DNA of 64,000 nt. It comes from Urechis unicinctus. Its lineage: Eukaryota; Annelida; Polychaeta; Xenopneusta; Urechidae. Within the stretch, counting starts at the first letter, position 1. Every line of letters starts with the position of its first letter. The stretch spans positions 26,012,050 through 26,076,049 of the forward strand of contig CM067350.1 of NCBI GenBank assembly GCA_034190875.2, given 5' to 3'. The notes under the pieces were generated by a model that was not told the DNA's origin, did no database searches, and was given only the letters and a program-made list of their open reading frames with translations. Position numbers and translations under genes: made by a program. This document shows, piece by piece, positions 45,398 through 56,000 of the stretch.

Positions 45398-46498
45398 ATG
45401 ACGAGTACTTACGGACGCAAACTGAACCCGCACCGCCGGATACGCAAACCGCTCGGGGTAAAGGGCGTGCGGCAGTCTGTAGTCGTTACAAACAATCCAA
45501 GCACTATTGACCAGAACCAACAACTGCTGGTTCGCTTCCCCAATCTAGGCGCAGACGACGTCATTGTTCCAGGGACAGCACGGCTTGCCTATACAATCAC
45601 GCTGTCCTCGGATGATGTTAACCGCAGCGTTGTGCAAAACCTGGGCCGTGCCGTGGTTAAGAAAATGACAATCAAGATTTCTGGCAATGAGGTCATGTCT
45701 ATTGATGACAGCGATGTGTACCACTGTTACCACGACTTGTGGCGGACTGCACAGGAGAGACAGTGCCTCCAGTACCAGGGCATTGACACATCAGATGACA
45801 GAAACACAACTAAGATACGAGTGGGGGCAGGAGACAAGGTTGAGACCGAGGTAGAGGACAAGGCCGTAGCCGATGTGTATGGTAATAGGTTCTACGTTCC
45901 GCTTGACTTTGAACTCCTCGAGAGCCACATGCAACCAGAGTGCGCTTAATGATAGATTGGAATATAAGCTCAAGTTCAACGACTACAACCACGTTATTCA
46001 CGCAACAGGCGACACCGACGCCAGGTACTCGCTGGAGTATGAGATGGTTACCCAAACAGAGTTGGGCTGCATGATACGCACCCAGTACACAGGTCGGCTC
46101 TCGATTCTGTATGACCGTGTCATCACAGGAAGCTTGTATACAATAAAAGAGATACACTGTGGAACATCAACCTGAACGTGCCGGCTCGCAGCATGAAGGG
46201 CATCCTACTGCTCTTTGAAGACCCAGCCAACCCCTCATTCGCCAGGAAGACAGAGTCGTTCTAAATCCCAAAAGTTGAGGTGACCATTGAGGGCATCCCC
46301 AACCAACTCTATGCCAAAGGCATGCGTGGCTACCAGCAGTGGGATGAAGTGAAGAAGGCCTTTGCAGCAACGAGTAAACGAGACCCCAGTGTAGCAATAG
46401 CTGCAAAAGACTTGGCATTGTCGGACGTGTCCCTAGGAGAGTACCTAACCACAAAGTATGCTCTGTGGCTCGACTTAAGGACGAGTGATGCACGGTAG
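45398..46498 (+). pseudogene. Polinton-type element 2: major capsid-type protein
   Basis: MTSTYGRKLNPHRRIRKPLG, then VVVTNNPSTIDQNQQLLVRF, DVIVPGTARLAYTITLSS, VVKKMTIKISGNEVMSIDD and, later, NYARK-like and WLDLRTSD-type stretches. The beta-rich pattern and its place before the ATPase fit the jelly-roll capsid protein of this lineage. Related proteins are common in invertebrate genomes. Fossil; broken. Confidence 0.6.
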
Positions 46499-46658
46499 TG
46501 GCAGGGCCGTGGAGAATGCGTCTGAGGGTATTACCATACAGATCACAAAAAAAAGCAGAGGCGGCCGGTACATTGAACGTTTATATGTATATTGTAATGG
46601 ATGCACAGCTTAACATTAAAGATGGCAGGTTCGTCAGCGCAGTCTACTAACAAGGTTT

Positions 46659-47243
46659 TTGATGAAACCGAAAACTGAGTTTACATTTCCAGATGGTCCC
46701 TGTTCGGCAATAGTTTGTGGGCAGACAGGATGTGGGAAAACCGCATTCATCCCCGACCTACTTGAAGGGCCCTTCTTTGGTGCCTTCGAGCATATTGTAA
46801 CCCTCTGCCCTACCATACGTTTCAACGAGGCCTATCAGACGTGGTCATGGGTGTGGGATGATTCAGAGGTCTACGTCGTTGATCTAGGGGAGCGGCTCCA
46901 TGACCACCATTGTTTTAAGGGAGAGCCTACCCTCTACATTATTGATGACTGTTGGCAACAAAGTCCCTTACTAAGAAGAAAGACATATCCGAACTGGCAC
47001 TTTGGCGGCCACCATGCGCAGCAAAGTGTCTGGGTCCTCACCCAAAAGTACAACTCTGTATTGAAGGACTTACGTGAGCAGACTCGCTGGATGGACCGTG
47101 ATTCGTTTGAAGACGCCTTATGTGAACATGATGTAAATCCAACAAAGGACGAACGTGCCACAGTACGCCAACTACTAGCAAAGACCAAGCACGCAAAACT
47201 GCTGCTGAAGACTGATCAACCTACTGCATATGCCGTCGATTGA
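46659..47243 (+). CDS. Polinton-type element 2: genome-packaging ATPase
   Basis: 194 codons. Walker A CGQTGCGKT at residues 20-28 and Walker B LYIIDDC near residue 90, with GGHHAQQSVWVLTQKY after it as the sensor region. Size and layout match A32-like FtsK/HerA packaging ATPases, which pump DNA into capsids. It sits right after the capsid part as in other Polintons and overlaps the next gene's start by a few bases, which suggests a compact transcription unit. Fossil element part, still open. Confidence 0.75.
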   Translation: MMKPKTEFTFPDGPCSAIVCGQTGCGKTAFIPDLLEGPFFGAFEHIVTLCPTIRFNEAYQTWSWVWDDSEVYVVDLGERLHDHHCFKGEPTLYIIDDCWQQSPLLRRKTYPNWHFGGHHAQQSVWVLTQKYNSVLKDLREQTRWMDRDSFEDALCEHDVNPTKDERATVRQLLAKTKHAKLLLKTDQPTAYAVD

Positions 47244-47490
47244 AGTGATATTGGCCTTGATAGCAGCCACTGCCTCAGTAACCAATTTAGGTTTCTTCAT
47301 CTGGGTTGCGGTGCAGTATTTTGAAGCTCGAAGGCGTATGCGTATATTCATGGATCCTGATACCATTATTGATAAACTCCTTGAACAGGACACGATTAGC
47401 TTAGGTGAGACAAATTTTTGGGGAGCGGAACCTAGTTGCACCCCTGGTGTAGATATGTCTTCTAAGAGAGATAGGCTTGCTGATAGATAG
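47230..47490 (+). CDS. Polinton-type element 2: small membrane protein a
   Basis: 86 codons. One strong N-terminal membrane helix (ILALIAATASVTNLGFFIWV), then a basic stretch (EARRRMR) and a polar tail with DPDTIIDKLLEQD. It overlaps the ATPase end. Role unknown; the series of small membrane proteins here suggests a lipid-linked virion. Confidence 0.45.
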   Translation: MPSIEVILALIAATASVTNLGFFIWVAVQYFEARRRMRIFMDPDTIIDKLLEQDTISLGETNFWGAEPSCTPGVDMSSKRDRLADR

Positions 47491-47498
47491 GCGCTAGC

Positions 47499-47741
47499 AT
47501 GATGCGCACTCTAGGTCAATCATTGCTACAGCTATACTCAGGTATTGCTTGTATATTTCTACCAATCCCACCAGAACACCAGCCAAAGCTAATTATAGAC
47601 CTCGAGACTGACCCGTTTGTTGGACATGCGCTAAGCACTGCCACTTGTGAGGTATATCATCGCTATGGTATGTTTTTAGCTCCATTAACCGCGGCTTTAA
47701 CAACAGTTAAGCACTGTCAATTTGGAAAAAACAAGCACTGA
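47499..47741 (+). CDS. Polinton-type element 2: small hydrophobic protein b
   Basis: 80 codons, MMRTLGQSLLQLYSGIACIF at the start, then LIIDLETDPFVGHALS. Moderately hydrophobic. No family recognised. It lies tightly between neighbours. Confidence 0.35.
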   Translation: MMRTLGQSLLQLYSGIACIFLPIPPEHQPKLIIDLETDPFVGHALSTATCEVYHRYGMFLAPLTAALTTVKHCQFGKNKH

Positions 47742-47921
47742 ATCAAAAGGGGCCGGTGGAAAGGAAGACACCACTTCCTCGCTATAGTATGCGTTTAACT
47801 CTTCTATAGCATGTGCTTAACTCCGCTATAACAGGTGCTTACTAAGAGCTGTCAATTGGACAAATAAATGTGGTAAGTAAACATGGAAGAAACGAACACG
47901 AATTAAGGAGAGACAACACCG

Positions 47922-48272
47922 GTGGAGATAACGTCAGTGACCACTACGAAAAACGCTAAAAGGGTTGCGGCAGGACGTAAGGGTGCTGCAGCTCAAAAAG
48001 CCAATCAAAATAAGCTTCTGAGAGAGCTCCGAGAGGCTAAGGCCACGCTTACAGATGCTAGAGACGAAGCTGTCGAGCCAATATCAACGATCAAGCCTCC
48101 GGAAAGGTGGGCGTGGCCAACATGGGCTGCACCTTTGGTTGTCGGCGGCATTGGGGTGTTTGGACTAGCATTTTATTGCTACAGGCACCAGATGGTAGCC
48201 TCACACCCTAAACAGGTTTTGGTAAAAAAGCCTCCAGACGCTCATTTAAAGGATCCGTTTTATATGGAATAA
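47922..48272 (+). CDS. Polinton-type element 2: basic single-span membrane protein c
   Basis: 116 codons. A basic Ala/Lys-rich N-terminus (KRVAAGRKGAAAQKANQNKL) that could bind DNA or RNA, a Pro/Trp-rich hinge (PPERWAWPTWAAP), one membrane helix (LVVGGIGVFGLAFYCY) and a short tail. The start may lie a little further left, since the frame uses the ATG at 47922 just after a GGTG context. It overlaps nothing; the next gene starts 2 bases after its stop. Confidence 0.45.
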   Translation: MEITSVTTTKNAKRVAAGRKGAAAQKANQNKLLRELREAKATLTDARDEAVEPISTIKPPERWAWPTWAAPLVVGGIGVFGLAFYCYRHQMVASHPKQVLVKKPPDAHLKDPFYME

Positions 48273-48273
48273 G

Positions 48274-48513
48274 ATGACAACACCAATTACTGATGGAAAA
48301 ATGCTCATCAACGCTCTGTACCACGGTGCAGTTGTTTCCGGTATATCAATAGGTTATGCCAAGCTTGCTAAGATGGCTCTGGGTGGTGGGGTGCCACGTC
48401 TTGATTTCACCCTATGCGACCTGGCTATGGCTGTTGCCGATGTATCACTAGCTATGCCCACAAAGGATATGCAAATTAAACAAGGAATCTTACCAGTTGA
48501 TATACTGAAGTAA
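48274..48513 (+). CDS. Polinton-type element 2: small hydrophobic protein d
   Basis: 79 codons, MTTPITDGKMLINALYHGAV, then VSGISIGYAKLAKMALGGG and LDFTLCDLAMAVADVSLA. Two weak hydrophobic helices. Its last base is the first base of the next ATG. Confidence 0.45.
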   Translation: MTTPITDGKMLINALYHGAVVSGISIGYAKLAKMALGGGVPRLDFTLCDLAMAVADVSLAMPTKDMQIKQGILPVDILK

Positions 48514-49990
48514 TGGCCACAATTGCGCTACTTGTTGGAGGTGCTCTTGTTAACGCCCTTGCATTCTCTGGGAGCAACTTTTTATTCTCTAAATTACGAG
48601 GCAGCTTAGTGGACGCGGAACATAAACGCCATGATATGGCAATCGAGCAGCTTCAATCTGCTCAGGCAGCATGGGCCAAGAAAAGAACTGAGCATTTAGA
48701 CTTCATCAATGAGCAACTGCGCTGCCAGGGACATGCCGAGCATACTTTTAGGGATGCGGACGAGGCTATGCGTGAGTACTCTCTGATTACGAATAAAACC
48801 GTCGACCCGCTGGGCTCTGAGCCGCAGCTTTCAGACTACTACGAGCCCTCAGATGGTCATAAACGGCGTGAGGTGGCGTTCATTATACTGGGTATGGCTG
48901 CAACTGGACTGGTTGCGTACAGGCTTGCCAAGAAGGTCATTTGGAGACCCGGGCGTTTACTTTGTATGGATCGTCGCATGCAGAAGATATACTATAGTCC
49001 TAAGGGTTACTGGAAAGGCATAACAGCTATCAAGAAGCTTGCAACAGAAGCAAGGGTTTCTGAGGAAGTTGCCAGGGGGTGGCTAACAAAGCAAGCTATA
49101 TGGCAAATCTACCTGCCAGTTCCAAAACACATTCCCAGACAAAAGTTTGATGTCCCTGTCCCTAAAGAGGTTCACCAAGCCGATCTCTTATTTCTTCCTC
49201 ATGACGTTGTGAAACGCCGGACTAACAAGTATGCCCTAACAGTGATTGATGTGGCCTCGCGCTACAAAGCAGCCGAGCCATTGACTACAAAAGAGGCTAA
49301 AGAGGTCGCAGGTGCACCGGAGAGGATATACAAGCGAGGACGTTGGGGTGGCCTAAACTACTTCAGGTCTACCCCGGACGGGAGTTTATGGGAGCAGTGA
49401 ATCAGCTGTTAGTAAAACATGGAGTATCAGTCAGGCGTGGGCGTGTGAATATCCATCGAGACCAGGGTATATTGGAACGCTTTAACCGAAAACTGGCTGA
49501 GGGATACTTTGGTCACCAGTATGCCGTAGAGTTAAGGGATACTGGAACACGATCGACGGAGTGGGTTTCTCGGCTGCAGGCTGTAGTTTCTACAATAAAT
49601 ATTGAAGTGACCCGGTTGAATGGAAAAAAACCTAAGATGCTATAAAGGCAAAAGGAGTTGCACAAAAGCCCTCTGCAGTCCTACCAGGGCGCCCGCTGGG
49701 GGTCAAAGAGCAAAAGCTTCCCTCTGGTGTTGGCGGTCGCTACCTCTACCAGCCTGGTGAGGCAGAGCAAGACAGGCCACTGACCCTGTGTGGTCACTCA
49801 ATGTTTACCGGATTGGAAGCTCTGTCACTAAATCTGGTGAGCCTGTACTTTACTATTTGTTGGATGGACCGTGGCTTTGTAAAGGAGGAGTTGCTTGTGG
49901 TGCCGTCTGATACCCAGTTGCCACCAGATGGTATTACCAATAAGACATTAGAGATCTATAGATATAACAATTGTAGTATATGACAATAAG
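48513..49990 (+). pseudogene. Polinton-type element 2: membrane-anchored coiled-coil region and integrase
   Basis: One open frame of 295 codons begins with a hydrophobic segment (MATIALLVGGALVNALAFSG), an amphipathic coiled coil (DMAIEQLQSAQAAWAKKR), a second hydrophobic helix (VAFIILGMAATGLVAYRL), and runs on into an integrase: IYYSPKGYWKGI, a helix-turn-helix-like region, then HQADLLFLPHDV and YALTVIDVASRYKAAEPL, the first catalytic Asp regions of an rve fold. The block continues with HRDQGILERFNRKLAEGYFG, the catalytic Glu region, and a C-terminal stretch near 49700-49980. It would insert the element into DNA. Fossil; broken. Confidence 0.6.
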
Positions 49991-50149
49991 TGCCCGTGGA
50001 TATTACTCGGAAAGAAAGTCCCCTGTAACAGGCCCTGTACGCAAGAGTTTTGTAACTTACACAGATATAACATAAAACATGGTGTCGTTAATCGTGTTTT
50101 TACGGGTTGTCAGAAGGCTATAAAAAATAATAAGGTAAGATTGTGTATG

Positions 50150-50700
50150 GATTGTGGGTTCGATAAAGTCAACAACAGTCGTCTTCGTCAAAAGAAAAAA
50201 ATTGCTTCACAACAGACTGCAGCCGGCGCCACTGAACGGGGATTCCCCGCTGAATAAAAATAGAAATCCTGATGCGCTGTCATCAAGGTCAAAGTCCGCT
50301 CGCTGTATAGTTGTTGTCTTTTGTACATCAAAAAAATCCCTTTTAGACTTATGGAACTGTATAGCAAAAATGACTCATAATCAGCGAGCACGTGAAGCCC
50401 AAAACGATTATGTATCAATTCACGGTTTTAAGCCTCCTTATCCAAGCTCTAAGGTTGCACTCAAAGCACTCCAAGTGCGTAATGAATATCACCGTACATA
50501 CAAAGGAGATATTGGCTAGATTAAGGGCTGGGGTGGCTCGCACCCCTGTCCCCACCCCTATCCCACGCAGACCAGTCCCTACCCCAAGCACACCAGTCCC
50601 CGCAACCCAGTCTCCAGTCCCCACAGCGCGTCTTGAGTTCAAGAAGACTAAGTGGGCTGTTAAAAACTATTTGCGTGGATGGGTGATGAACGTTCCATGA
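50150..50700 (+). pseudogene. Polinton-type element 2: short proteins before polymerase
   Basis: Two short stretches: one ending NEYHRTYKGDIG with MTHNQRAREAQNDYVSIHGF ahead of it, and a Pro/Thr/Val-rich one (TPVPTPIPRRPVPTPSTPVP) ending KNYLRGWVMNVP. The second looks like a low-complexity linker of the polymerase protein. No function assigned. Confidence 0.3.
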
Positions 50701-50725
50701 GTCTCACCCCCTTAGCTCGGACCTT

Positions 50726-52830
50726 ATGGTGTTCTTTAAGGGCATGCGTCGGAAGATGCATAAAGTTTTGACTGGTGAGCTGGAAGAGCTAGGTGGAATC
50801 AAGTGTCAGTTTGCCCTTAAGGTAAGACTCTCCAAGCACGCCGATGATGACAGCACTGAGTATGTTGAGCCTGTGTTGTGTAATAAGCAGCAGGTGGTTC
50901 TCTCCTCAGAAGACCTGGACGTTGCGCTGGACCAGAGTGTTGTTAATATCCAAGAGCGGTTGGAGAAGTGGACCAGCCAAAGTTCTGGCTGGGAGTTTGA
51001 GGCGGCCATAACTCTGTGGATTGATATTGCCAACTACCAACCGTTAAAGGGTGGCTCCTACCTGCAACTTCCGACTGCGCTGGCGGCTAAGCAGGCCATC
51101 ATAAATGTAAAGAACTGGGATGACTTCTGCATTCTATGGGCTATTGTAGCCGCTCTGCACCCGGTTGCCAAGGACCCACAGCGACCATCAAAATATAACA
51201 TTCAGTGGCTCTTAGATCTGCTGGAGGATGCAGGTGTAGAATATCCTACACCGGTGTCGCATGTTGAGAAGAGAGAAAAGCATGCTAACCTAGCCTTGAA
51301 CGTTTTTGGTTGGGATGGGAAGACCATTATTGTACACCGCATCAGTAAGCACTCTGGTACTCGTATAAACCTCATGCTGATTGAGAAGGACAGCAAGTTT
51401 CATTACACGCAAATCAAAGACCTGAACCGCTTGCTGTATGACTAGACCAAACATAAAGAGCGCAAGTTCTTCTGTGAGCTATGTCTGCATGGATATATAC
51501 CACACAGGGTCTGCTCTTGGCGCACAAACCTTATTGCATGGGTATAGGGCAAACTGCTGTGCGAGTGGATATGCCTGAGGAAGGGAAGAACATATTATCC
51601 TTCCAGAACTGGCAGAAACAGCTTGCTGCACACTACGTCATCTATTCTGACTTTGAGGCGCTCACAGTGAAGCTTCCGGGTCCTGCGCTTGATCATGGTA
51701 AGAGCAACACGCAGAGAAAGCAGGAGCACCAAGGTTGTGGCTACGGCCATGTGGTTGTTTGTTGTGACGGTAAGACTGAACCCCCTGTGGTTTACAGAGG
51801 AAGCTATGCTGTGGAGAAGTTCTTACAGGCTCTGCAGCAGGAGGAGCAAAAGATCAAAGCAGTTCTGTCCAAGCCTGTCCCTATGCGGATGACTCGGGAG
51901 GATAGAAGGGCACATAAGGCTGCAACCCACTGTCACGTGTGCAAGAAAAAACTGGGCTGTGACTCTGTCCGCGATCACTGCCATATAACAGGTTTGTACA
52001 GAGGGCCAGCCCATAACGTGTGTAATCTGAAACTTCGGCTGAGTCCCTGGACAACACCCATCCCTGTGGTGTTCCATAACCTGCGGGGCTATGACTCCCA
52101 TCTCTTGATGCAGGGTATAAGCAAAGTGGAGGGGAACATCAACTGTATCCCCAACAACATGGAGAAATATATTTCCCTGTCGCTTGGACAGTTGCGCTTC
52201 ATTGATAGTGCACAGTTCCTCCTGGCCTCGCTTGATAAGCTGGTGTCTGCTAACAACCCAGATGCCTTTGCTGTGACGGCGGAATATGAGCCAGACCAGA
52301 TGAAGCTGCGGTTGCTGTTGTGCAAGGGAGTCTTCCCCTATGAGTTCATGCACTTCATGACAAGCACAACGACTACCCGCTGGCTCTGGAGCAGCTTCTT
52401 GTAGAGAACGACTGGTTGTCGAACTATCAGAAGAACCTCCTGGGCGAGTTGTGTGGCACCTTGGGTGAGGTTGAAAAGCTGGTGCCAAACCTGCGGAATA
52501 AGGAGAAGTATATGGTGCACTACAGGAACCTCAAGCTGTATCTGTCTTTGGGGATGAGACTTCCCAAGATCCATCGTGCGCTTGTCTTTTACCAGAGCCC
52601 CTGGATGGAGCCTTACATTCGGAAGAATACAGATCTGCGTAAGGTGGCCACCAGCGACTTTGAGCGACCTGTATAACCTTATGAATAACTCTGTGTTCGG
52701 CAAGACCATGGAGAACCTCCGCAGGCGGGTCAATGTCAAGATGGTGCGCTCTGCGGAAGAAGAAAGAATGCGTAGGCTTATCGCAAGTCCCGCCTACGCA
52801 CGTCATCAGGTGCTTGGCCGAATTTGATGA
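50726..52830 (+). pseudogene. Polinton-type element 2: DNA polymerase B
   Basis: The first part (50726-51445) has the N-terminal region seen ahead of polymerase in this group: YQPLKGGSYLQLPTALAAKQ, INVKNWDDFCILWAI, NVFGWDGKTIIVH and INLMLIEKDSKFHYTQI. The second part (51481-52400) has the exonuclease YSDFEAL motif, a Cys/His endonuclease-VII-like insert (CHVCKKKLG, VRDHCHITGLYRGPAHN) and VFHNLRGYDSHLL. The third shows LYNLMNNSVFGKTMENLR of the palm region. It would copy the element. Fossil; broken. Confidence 0.7.
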
Positions 52831-53147
52831 GCCCATAGAGAGCTCAGGGTAGCTGCGTACCGTATACAAACTCAGCTTTTGCGGCTCAGTATTTTTGAGA
52901 TACCGGCTGCCTAAATCTTCAGTATTCACAGTCACAATTTTTAGCTTTTTAACGTCTTTGGTTTTTTTAGCCGTCGTCACGTGATCGCAAACCATGTGAA
53001 AACCACATCAAGCTTGAGGCAACAACAACAACAATGTACCTAATTGAAATTAAACAGATACTCAAAATCGTACTCAAAGGCGTCAATAACAGGGTGTTTA
53101 AAGGATGGTGTACAATGATGCTAAATAGCTAGAGATTTGTCAAGTTA

Positions 53148-53333
53148 TTAATTGTGGTTGTTGTTGAAGGCTCTCCGTCGCTTAGTTTTACTGTCATCGA
53201 CTCCATTGTGGCTAAAAAGAGTCGATATAGCTTCATTTTGTAGCATAGGTTTCTGTCTTTCGGAAACCAAAAAAAAACTACTCACGCCTGACTTCTCATT
53301 GTTCCGACAACCGAACGCACAACAATAAGGCAT
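53148..53333 (-). pseudogene. THAP-domain first-exon remnant
   Basis: The start at 53333 reads MPYCCAFGCRNNEKSGV, the classic opening of a THAP finger with its first Cys pair. After a run of nine A (plus strand, 53269-53277) the matching continuation FFWFPKDRNLCYKM is in the next frame. The second half of the finger (Trp, Cys-x2-His, AVPTF) is not visible, so either a further exon is lost or it is a stub. A CpG-rich flank with GTGACGTCAC lies upstream at 53411-53421 and could be a CRE-type promoter site. Confidence 0.45.
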
Positions 53334-53413
53334 AATCCACATGAAGAAAAAAGTCACACGCTGTCAACCGTGATGGCTGAAGATGGCGAGGAATATTCGC
53401 GAACAACGCGTGT

Positions 53414-53421
53414 GACGTCAC
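53414..53421. promoter_or_regulatory. CRE-like palindrome upstream of the THAP remnant
   Basis: TGACGTCA, a full ATF/CREB-type palindrome, about 80 bases upstream of the ATG at 53333 on the minus strand. Isolated sites occur by chance; its value is the position. Confidence 0.35.
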
Positions 53422-53639
53422 TGTCTGGAAATTAACGAATTTTAATTGACAGATTCGACGTGTAAAATGTACATTTCGAAATAATTTTTCTAAAAGAAAA
53501 AATGCGCGCTGTCACCTTATTTTGGCTACGATACCCTTTTAAAAAATAGAACCTTGGAAAATTTTAATAAAACAAATCATTGCATTTCACCTTTAATCTT
53601 TTAACTTTACCGAGCTAGCTAAAAATCTACCGACCTATT

Positions 53640-53803
53640 ACCGAGATATCATTCCTTATAATGAGGCACCATCTCAAAAACCAGATGATTCGATATTACC
53701 CTGTCTACTAACTTCTACTACACTCGTGATGGTCGGAGAGAAAGTCAACCTCCCCTGGTCGCATTTGACCACCGACTATAGCTATAGCTTCAGGCGAAGA
53801 CAG
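53640..53803 (+). CDS. Possible exon, unrecognised
   Basis: Open frame with LPWSHLTTDYSYSFRRRQ ending exactly at a CAG/GTGAGT donor (53803). No acceptor partner is proven. At 54297-54515 a second coding-like stretch is followed by AATAAA (54515-54520). They might belong together; no domain is recognised in either. Confidence 0.2.
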
Positions 53804-55555
53804 GTGAGTTCCCTCTTTTTTCTCTATACATTCTATTTATGTTTCTGCTTGTACTTAGTAATCCTTACCAGAGCCTCGCTACTGTATCGCTATGCTGTAA
53901 AGCAAAGGCCAGTATGGGTTTCTTCTGTATTTTCAAACAGTGACACAGATAATAGGAGCGAAGTGGTCGACCTATGTTGTTTTTAGGCATATTTGTGAAT
54001 TATTGTTAAACCAATAGTTGTTAAACAGTAAGCCCTCTCCCTTGTAGATTATGTGATCATGTCACTGTTTAGGATATAACTGCAACAACAGTCTTGTCAT
54101 GGCAAATTTTCAACCAATTGCGTCAGTTATATATTGCTAATTCTCTGGAAGTCACCAATACGTGCTGCAGTACTGTAAAGCATATTTACGGTACTTATAG
54201 AACAGAGGTTGGTTCCTTCTGGGGGTGTGAGGTATTTGGCTTCAAGCAAGTTGTCGACTTGTGATTAACTTTAAAACTCATACGGATAAATTGGTCTGGT
54301 GTGCAATATGTCCTGTAAGAAAAAGAATAACAGCTCCAATTATCACCATGAAGAGCCAATCCGCCACTTGGCGGCGAAAAAGAGTTTCTCACAGCTGGCG
54401 GCGACGGTGAAGCAAACTTCCAAGTTGCGTGATCACCTAGAGATGGCAGAACCACTCTATCACATCGCCAGTTGGAGGATAGGTTCTTCATGGTGACGCT
54501 GTTCTGCGGTTGCAATAAAAACGATGTGGTATTAAAGACAAGATATTCGTATTTACATACATCGTTTTGTGTTCTTGAATATTATTACTGTTCTGGAATG
54601 TATAATTTTGAAATTTTGTTTATGTTTAGCCATGTAGCAGCCAAGGGAACCCCAAAAGTATTGAAACCTGGATTTGCCTACAATTGGCAAACTGGTACCA
54701 TGGAATATTGAATCACTGATCAAACTTACGGTTGTTATAACGAAAGCTTCACCTGAAGATCACTTAATTGCCCGTAATTTATTGCGGCTGATTCAAACGT
54801 CAGTAGCTTGTGTCAGTACATTATTAGCTCATGTATTGAACTGCTGATGTTTGCTTCCGGATAAAACTTTAGAAAACCTGATTTTATTTTTTATGCATTT
54901 CTTCATAGAACTCGTTTTACATAAATAAGTAATTAATGGCAGGCACACTTAAGGGATGGTGCTTCAGAGAGGAGAGGACTATGAAGATAGCTATGGTGGG
55001 AAACTTGATTAGCCCTACTTATGAGATTGAATTAGCCATAATTTATCAATAAATCTTGGGAAAAGTATGCATTCTTTTCGCGGTAGCAGCCATGTTGGTG
55101 TGCACATTTTGGTTACATCGGAGGCTTGAAGCCTTTCTCAAGATGATTGGTTGCTTACACCGCGCTTGATGTGAGCAAAGGAATTTGTCGTCGAAGTTCA
55201 CTGATTGTTGCTTAGGAAAACGGCGCTCAGTATTGCTTTCGGATGTAACCACTAAAATAAACATTTAAAGCAGCGAATTAGGATTTCCAGGTCACTGAAA
55301 GATGCTGTTATTTTCCAATTGATGATTGCTTCAACAAAATCGTCGACCAACGCACCTACCTGGGTCCGCCGTATGGAAACCACAGGGTAAACTGAACCGA
55401 TGAATGAACCTTTGAAAGCTTGATCTGTTAGTGGTGTTGGACCAGTCTGGGTTTGAGTCTGAGGGTCACAGTATTGGTTCCCACTGTAAAAATACTTCTT
55501 TGATTTGCCCGAAAGAGGCAGTCAATAGTTTTTTTCTTTCTGACCTCTTTCAGTA
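53804..55555. other. Unassigned 1.75 kb
   Basis: AT-rich with scattered short frames. One, ending KVLKPGFAYNWQTGTMEY at 54711, has protein-like wording but nothing to support it. No repeats shared with the window. Confidence 0.4.
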
Positions 55556-56000
55556 TTTCCAGTCTTATAGCTATATTTCTTCGTTATTTATACTTATGCG
55601 CTACTCCAGGAGTTGAGTTCTTGTTGGTTTATTCAAGTTTAGCTTATTAGCTTTTCTGGAATCTCGTCAGAATCTTGTTCAGATAACTTCGAGGTAATCT
55701 CCCTGAAAAGCGAGTCCCGCTATTTTATTGGGATTCCGGGCATTGGATTAAACCCCACCAACAGTGACCTCCCATTGAGGTATGAAAGGTCCAGATTACT
55801 CGAAAGGTCATTGGCATGGAAAAGGTACCATCCAAGAATATTTACCAGGGTCACACACCCGTCTTAAGGGCAGATTTTGACCCAGGCCAGTGTAAACATG
55901 TCGTGCTGATAATTGAAAAGCGGGGAAGGCTTCAAAAGTCAGATGAGCCAGATTAATAGCATAACATCCTCCCTTCCATAGTTAAGTTGAACTTCCACTG
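55556..56000 (+). repeat. Relative of the bracketing repeat
   Basis: ACTTATGCGCTACTCCAGGA..GAGTTCTTGTTGGTTTATTC corresponds to the end of the 15842 and 21960 copies, and the following AGGGTCACAC, GTGCTGATAATTGAAAAGC and CATCCTCCC follow the order seen at 16040-16150. It is diverged. No Polinton-type part lies next to this copy. Confidence 0.45.

Larger units (their letters stand above)
42383..52830 (+). mobile_element. Polinton-type element 2 (fossil, broken)
   Basis: A 10.4-kb block with parts on both strands. Minus: YqaJ-type nuclease, coiled-coil membrane protein, fibre-like protein, small acidic protein. Plus: two structural proteins including a capsid-type protein, packaging ATPase, four small membrane-type proteins, integrase and protein-primed-type DNA polymerase B. 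This set defines a capsid-bearing self-synthesising element. It is broken, with roughly ten interruptions, but many parts are still open, so it looks younger than element 1. I did not find matching inverted ends. Confidence 0.75.
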
